Source: DATKWD01 sp963704815 | GTDB lineage: Bacteria; Actinomycetota; Acidimicrobiia; Acidimicrobiales; Salinilacustritrichaceae | NCBI GenBank assembly: GCA_963704815.1 | Contig: CAVPHU010000001.1 | Coordinates: 1,488,001 to 1,552,000 of the forward strand | DNA length: 64,000 nucleotides | Direction of reading: 5' to 3' | Part shown: positions 60,248 to 64,000 of the stretch, piece by piece | Layout of the letters: the number at the start of each line of letters is the position of its first letter | How positions within the stretch are numbered: the stretch's first letter is position 1 | Notes under the pieces: generated by a model | Databases searched by the model: none | What the model saw: only the letters and a program-made list of their open reading frames with translations | What the model was told of the DNA's origin: nothing | Made by a program: the position numbers and the translations under genes

Positions 60248-60958
60248 GTGGGAACAGGCCGATCGACGCGCTGGGGGATGCTCGTGGCCGCCGTCGTGGC
60301 GCTCCTGCTGGTGATCGTCGTCGCCCAGCGAGCGACCTCCGGCGACACGGTCGAGCTGAGCCTCGCCACGGCGGCGTCCGACGCCCTGCGCGACGCTCCC
60401 GAGCCCACCGCCCCACTCGTGCGAGAGGCTCGCATCCAGGCGGTCCCGAACCCGGCGTTGACGCTCCCGGTCCCCGAGCCGGTCCCCCTCGACCCCCACG
60501 CTCCGACGCCCGAGATCCGTCACGGCACGATCGAGATCCCGGCCATCGGGCTGTCCCAACCCCTGTTCGAGGGGGTGACGCTCACCGCCATCAACCGAGG
60601 TCCGAGCCACTGGCCGGGCACCGCGATGCCCGGCGAGCTGGGCAACGTGGTGGTCGCGGGGCACCGAACCACCTACAGCCGCCCGTTCTGGGACCTCCAC
60701 CTCCTCGGGCCCGGCGACCAGATGGTGTTCACCACCGACGCGGGTCGCTTCGTCTACGAGCTCACCTCGACCGAGGTCGTCACGCCCGAGAGCCTCGACA
60801 TCGTCGATCAACATCCCCGCCACACGGCGACGCTGTTCGCGTGCCATCCCCGCGGTTCGGCCCGTGAGCGCATCGTCGGGAACTTCGAGCTCGTCGATCC
60901 GCCACCCGGCTCGGCCCTCAGCTCGGCAGCCGACCCCGCCCGTCCCCCCGGCCCCTGA
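60248..60958 (+). CDS. Sortase (class E-like)
   Basis: 236 residues from the GTG at 60248 (a GTG at 60212 is also in frame). One N-terminal membrane helix (GMLVAAVVALLLVIVVA) is followed by a Pro/Glu-rich spacer and the sortase barrel: IEIPAIGLSQPLFEGV, GHRTTYSRPFWDL (His139), TLFACHPRGSARERIVGNF with Cys199 and Arg208. The layout and TLxxCHP-like motif fit class E/D-type sortases of actinobacteria that attach proteins to the cell wall. No substrate with a sorting signal is visible in the window. Confidence 0.9.
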   Translation: MGTGRSTRWGMLVAAVVALLLVIVVAQRATSGDTVELSLATAASDALRDAPEPTAPLVREARIQAVPNPALTLPVPEPVPLDPHAPTPEIRHGTIEIPAIGLSQPLFEGVTLTAINRGPSHWPGTAMPGELGNVVVAGHRTTYSRPFWDLHLLGPGDQMVFTTDAGRFVYELTSTEVVTPESLDIVDQHPRHTATLFACHPRGSARERIVGNFELVDPPPGSALSSAADPARPPGP

Positions 60959-60964
60959 CCCACG

Positions 60965-62447
60965 ATGTCCGACGCCGACCGACCCCTCAGCGCACGCGCG
61001 TATCCACGCGGCCGGTGTCGGCTCCGGTCTCCTGCTGGCGTTCGCGCTCCCTCCGTGGGGGTTCTGGCCACTGCTCTTCGTGGGCCTGGTCGGGCTCGAG
61101 CGCCTGATCGCGAACCAGCCGCCGTGGACCCGCTTCTCCCGTGGCTTCACCGTCGGCCTCGGATGGTTCTTCCCGTCGATCGTGTGGATGCGAGCGCTCA
61201 CCGCGCCCGGCTACGTGATCGCCTCGGTCGGCTACAGCCTCATGCTGGCGCTGGCCATCGTCATCACCCCGCCCGATCGACGACGCTACGTGGCCCTTCC
61301 CGGCGCCATGGTCGTCATGGAACTCGTGCGGTGGCAGTGGCCGTTCGGTGGGGTTCCGCTGTCGAACTTCGCGGTGTCCCAGGTGAGTGGCCCGCTCGCT
61401 CCGGTGCTCCGGGTGGGGGGATCGCTGCTGCTGGTCTTCATCGCCACGGCCACCGCGATGGCGATCGCCGCCGCCATTCGTCGGGACCGCATGGCGCTCG
61501 TTCCGGCGGCGCTCGTGGTCGTCGCGCTGGCGATCGGGCTGGTGGCTCCACGCGGGTCCTCGTTCGACACCATCGACGTGGCCCTGGTGCAAGGCGGCGG
61601 ACCCCAGGGCACCCGAGCCGACGAGACCGACCCACGCGACGTGATCGAACGTCACCTCGCCGCCTCCGAGTTGGTCGAGACCCCGGTCGATCTCGTGCTG
61701 TGGCCCGAAGACGTGGTCGACGTCGACCGACTGGCCGGTTCGCAGGAGAACAGCGAGCTCTCCGACCTGGCCGAGTCGCTCGACTCCACCCTGGTCGTCG
61801 GCATCATCGAGGACGACGGGGATGACACGTTCCGCAACGCAGCGATCGTCTATTCGCCCGAGGGCGAGATCATCGATCGCTACGAGAAGGTCGAACGCGT
61901 GCCCTTCGGCGAGTGGGTGCCATTCCGTCCGCTGCTCGAAGCCGTCGCCGGCGATGCGCTCCCCGAACGCGACGCAGCCATCGGCGAAGGTCCGGCCATC
62001 GTCGAGACCGAGGTCGGCACGTTCGGTGTCTCGATCAGCTGGGAGATCTTCTTCGGGGCGCGGGCCCGCGACGCGATCGGCAACGGCGGCGAGGTCCTGC
62101 TGAACCCGACGAACGGATCCTCGTTCGAGGGCACCCTCGTCCAGACCCAGCAGATCGCCTCGTCACGCATTCGAGCGATCGAGACCGGCCGGTGGGTCCT
62201 CCAGGCCGCCCCGACCGGATTCACGGCCGTCATCAACCCCGACGGTGACGTGCTCCAGCGCACCGCCGTGAGCGAGCAGGCGGTGCTCCACGCCACGGTC
62301 GAACGGCGGTCGGGCCTCACCCTCGCCACCCGGGTGGGGGTCTGGCCGGCGACTCTGCTCGCCGCGCTCACCCTCGGCTGGGCGTGGCGCGAACGACTGA
62401 CCCGACCCTTCAGGTCTCGACGATCACCGTCACCGGACCATCGTTGA
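60965..62447 (+). CDS. lnt: Apolipoprotein N-acyltransferase-like protein, one +1 frameshift near the start
   Basis: ATG at 60965, 6 bp after the sortase stop: MSDADRPLSARA. At about 60994-61003 one surplus base shifts the frame; skipping it continues IHAAGVGSGLLLAFALPPWGFWPLLF, giving 493 residues. Six or so membrane helices are followed by a nitrilase-like domain with VLWPEDVV (catalytic Glu), YEKVERVPFGEWVPF (catalytic Lys), and TFGVSISWEIFFG where the family nucleophile is normally Cys (VSICxE). Here the codon is AGC, Ser. So it is Lnt-like, but acyl transfer by the usual Cys thioester looks impaired or different. Its 3' end overlaps dtd (convergent) by 38 bp. Confidence 0.85.
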
Positions 62448-62847
62448 CGAGGTCGACGGCCATGTCGGCCCGGAACCGGCCGGTCGCCACCGTCGCACCG
62501 AGGGCCACGAGGCGCTCGACCACGCTGTCGATCAGCGGCTCGGCGACCTCGGGTCGGGCGGCACCGAGCCACGAGGGACGCCGTCCCTTCCGGGTGTCGC
62601 CGTAGAGGGTGAACTGGCTGACGACGAGCACCGCCCCGGTCGCATCGGCGACCGAGGTGTTCATGACCCCGTCGTCATCGTCCATGATGCGGAGGTGCCA
62701 GATCTTCTCGGCCAGCTTCGCCGCACGGGAGGGATCGTCGTCGTGGGTGGCCGCCACGAGCACACACAGGCCGGGCCCGATCGCGCCGACGACCTCGCCG
62801 TCGACCCTGACCTCGGCTCGGCTGACCCGCTGCACCACCGCCCGCAT
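62410..62847 (-). CDS. dtd: D-aminoacyl-tRNA deacylase
   Basis: 145 residues, exactly the family size. N-terminus MRAVVQRVSRAEVRVDGEVVG, the active-site SQFTLYGDTRKGRRPSW (Ser-Gln-x-x-x motif with Thr) and the cross-subunit Gly-cisPro in VNDGPVTVIVET are all intact. It hydrolyses D-amino acids from tRNA as a quality-control step. The promoter TACCCT sits 7 nt before the ATG. The gene overlaps the end of lnt tail-to-tail by 38 bp. Confidence 0.96.
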   Translation of the reverse strand: MRAVVQRVSRAEVRVDGEVVGAIGPGLCVLVAATHDDDPSRAAKLAEKIWHLRIMDDDDGVMNTSVADATGAVLVVSQFTLYGDTRKGRRPSWLGAARPEVAEPLIDSVVERLVALGATVATGRFRADMAVDLVNDGPVTVIVET

Positions 62848-62854
62848 GTCCCCG

Positions 62855-62860
62855 AGGGTA
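62855..62860 (-). promoter_or_regulatory. -10 box of dtd
   Basis: TACCCT on the minus strand, 7 nt before the ATG at 62847. The divergent aldose epimerase starts at 62865. Confidence 0.5.
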
Positions 62861-62864
62861 GGGA

Positions 62865-63668
62865 ATGAGCGCCGCAGGTCTCCGGCTGAGGGCCGGCGAC
62901 ACCGAACTCGAGGTCGACGCCCTGGCCGGCGGCCGGATGTCGCGGCTCCGTGCGGGCGGCCATGATCTGCTGGTCGGCCCGGATCTGGTCGGCACGACCG
63001 ACCCGATCGCCTGGGGTTGCTACCCGATGGTTCCCTGGGCCGGGCGCATGGGTGGGGCTCGATTCGAGTGGCACGGCGATGTGCACGACCTCGACGCGAC
63101 GATGCCGCCGCACGCCATCCACGGGACCACCCACCGACGAGCGTGGGACGTGGTCGACGCTCGCACCCTGCGGACCGGCCTCGGAGATGGATGGCCGTTC
63201 GCGGGCCAGGCGGTCCAGCGGTTCGACCTCACCGGGCGCTCGCTGACGATCGACCTCGAGGTCCGAGCGCTCGATCAGCCGTTTCCGGCAACCGTCGGCT
63301 GGCACCCCTGGTTCATCCGCACCATCGATTCGGCGTCCGCCGAGCTGCGATTCCACGCCGACCAGATGTACGAGCGCGGCCCGGACCACCTCCCGACCGG
63401 CCGGCTCGTCACCCCTTCGGCCGGGCCCTGGGACGACGCCTTCACCGGCCTGCACGGGCCGGTGACGATCACCTGGGCCGACCGGCTGCGCCTCACGATC
63501 GAGTCGGACCTCGATCACCTCGTCGTCTACGACGAGCCGGACCATGCGCTGTGCGTCGAGCCCCAGTCGGGACCACCCGACGCCATCGCACTGAGGCGGG
63601 CCGCCACGGTGACACCCGCCCGACCACTCAGCGCGACCATGCGGTGGAGCTGGGAGATCGAGGGCTGA
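62865..63668 (+). CDS. Aldose 1-epimerase family protein
   Basis: 267 residues, short member of the galactose-mutarotase fold. GCYPMVPWAGRMGGARF carries the substrate Arg region; HAIHGTTHRRAW has the catalytic-type His; FPATVGWHPWFIR supplies the second His; and ALCVEPQSGPPDAI contains the catalytic Glu. It interconverts sugar anomers or acts on a sugar phosphate; substrate unknown. It is divergent from dtd with a 17-bp gap and convergent with an unresolved open frame ending at 63670. Confidence 0.9.
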   Translation: MSAAGLRLRAGDTELEVDALAGGRMSRLRAGGHDLLVGPDLVGTTDPIAWGCYPMVPWAGRMGGARFEWHGDVHDLDATMPPHAIHGTTHRRAWDVVDARTLRTGLGDGWPFAGQAVQRFDLTGRSLTIDLEVRALDQPFPATVGWHPWFIRTIDSASAELRFHADQMYERGPDHLPTGRLVTPSAGPWDDAFTGLHGPVTITWADRLRLTIESDLDHLVVYDEPDHALCVEPQSGPPDAIALRRAATVTPARPLSATMRWSWEIEG

Positions 63669-63669
63669 G

Positions 63670-64000
63670 TCAGCCTCGCCGACGGACCGAATGGAGCCGA
63701 TCGAGCATCGACAGGGCCAGGAAGAGGGCCGCAGCGGCCAGGACCTCGATCCCGTGCGGGATAGGACCAGGCCAGCAGCAGACCGGCGGCCATCGACCCG
63801 ACCGCTTCGGACCGCGCCCCGGTGGCTCGGGTCCTTTCGACGACTTGCTTGCACCCCACTGAAGCCACCGGAAGGGGGTGGCGGAACAGCCTCGGGCACG
63901 TTTCCGGTCCCTTCGGCGACGTGAGAGGACCTTCTGACAATCGTCACTACGGAGCGTGATGTACGGGGACCCCGGTCCGCTCGCATCGTGCGCGCACTTG
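63670..64000 (-). other. Unresolved right end: possible membrane protein tail and edge promoter
   Basis: On the minus strand, stop 63670-63672 is preceded by HGIEVLAAAALFLALSMLDRL and a basic end HSVRRRG, a likely membrane helix. Upstream, the frame with MAAGLLLAWSYP would join it if one C near 63760-63765 were removed, another possible +1 site; the unshifted frame is also open but lacks a start. From ~63800 rightward composition drops and all three minus frames stay open, so this may be non-coding DNA. On the + strand CTGACA (63934-63939), 17 bp, TGATGT (63957-63962) could be a promoter for a gene beyond the window. Confidence 0.3.

Noticed and set aside
1..64000. tRNA, rRNA, transposase or prophage genes
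   Set aside because: No cloverleaf, rRNA signature, DDE/serine recombinase or phage protein was seen on either strand, though a computed search was not possible here.

Overview
This 64-kb, GC-rich window looks like chromosomal DNA of an actinomycete, most likely a free-living (perhaps marine) member of Acidimicrobiia. The placement is inferred from gene content: a DUF222-HNH endonuclease, F420/LLM-type oxidoreductases, a HelD-type RNA polymerase helicase, a class E-like sortase, a sucrase/ferredoxin-like protein, hemE followed by a CgoX-type oxidase, and many leaderless promoters. No rRNA, tRNA, CRISPR array, transposase or prophage module was recognised.

Layout. 0-3.2 kb: a cut cupredoxin protein, a YceI protein and a fatty-acyl-CoA synthetase. 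3.2-6.0 kb: a frameshifted lipoprotein, a DUF222-HNH endonuclease with an SOS-like box, and a scrambled GNAT/small-gene segment. 6-13.4 kb, all on the minus strand: LLM oxidoreductase, TetR regulator, two Baeyer-Villiger monooxygenases, MFS transporter and DsbA-like protein. 13.4-17.9 kb: a membrane-anchored Hsp70-like protein, a 95-bp tandem-repeat array and a beta-class DNA methyltransferase with an extra C-terminal domain. 17.9-23.7 kb: DUF4015 glycosidase-like protein, cytochrome P450, CDF transporter, XRE regulator, phasin-like protein and 1-Cys peroxiredoxin. 23.7-36 kb: a cyclase/ATPase/TPR regulator divergent from two paralogous ATPase+FtsX-type ABC pairs that flank a NarL-type two-component system. 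36-41.7 kb: F420-type PPOX enzyme, ketosteroid-isomerase-like protein, NDH-2 behind a Rex-like operator, DUF4404, a secreted CEMIP/G8-like beta-helix protein, Nei-type glycosylase and a methyltransferase. 41.7-46.6 kb: an Lhr helicase interrupted by a 90-bp tandem-repeat insert. 46.7-57.5 kb: sucrase/ferredoxin-like protein, VIT1-type transporter, O-methyltransferase, sulfite-oxidase-like membrane protein, FAD protein, HelD, two endonuclease/exonuclease/phosphatase proteins and a patatin. 57.5-63.7 kb: hemE, cgoX, sortase, Lnt-like protein, dtd and an aldose epimerase. The last 330 bp are unresolved.

Three themes cut across the window. (1) At least sixteen genes have a TANNNT -10 hexamer only 6-10 nt before the start codon, which predicts leaderless mRNAs. 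(2) At least seven single-base insertions (+1) break otherwise intact genes (lipoprotein twice, a small protein, cyclase, NDH-2, Lhr, Lnt), always in the same direction. This points to systematic sequence errors more than to decay. (3) Shared DNA elements link separate loci: a TCTGAC-N5-GTCAGA palindrome just before both the P450 and a Baeyer-Villiger gene; a 22-nt core shared by the intergenic 95-bp repeats and the 90-bp repeats inside lhr; and an identical 15-mer at 9.5 kb and 36 kb.
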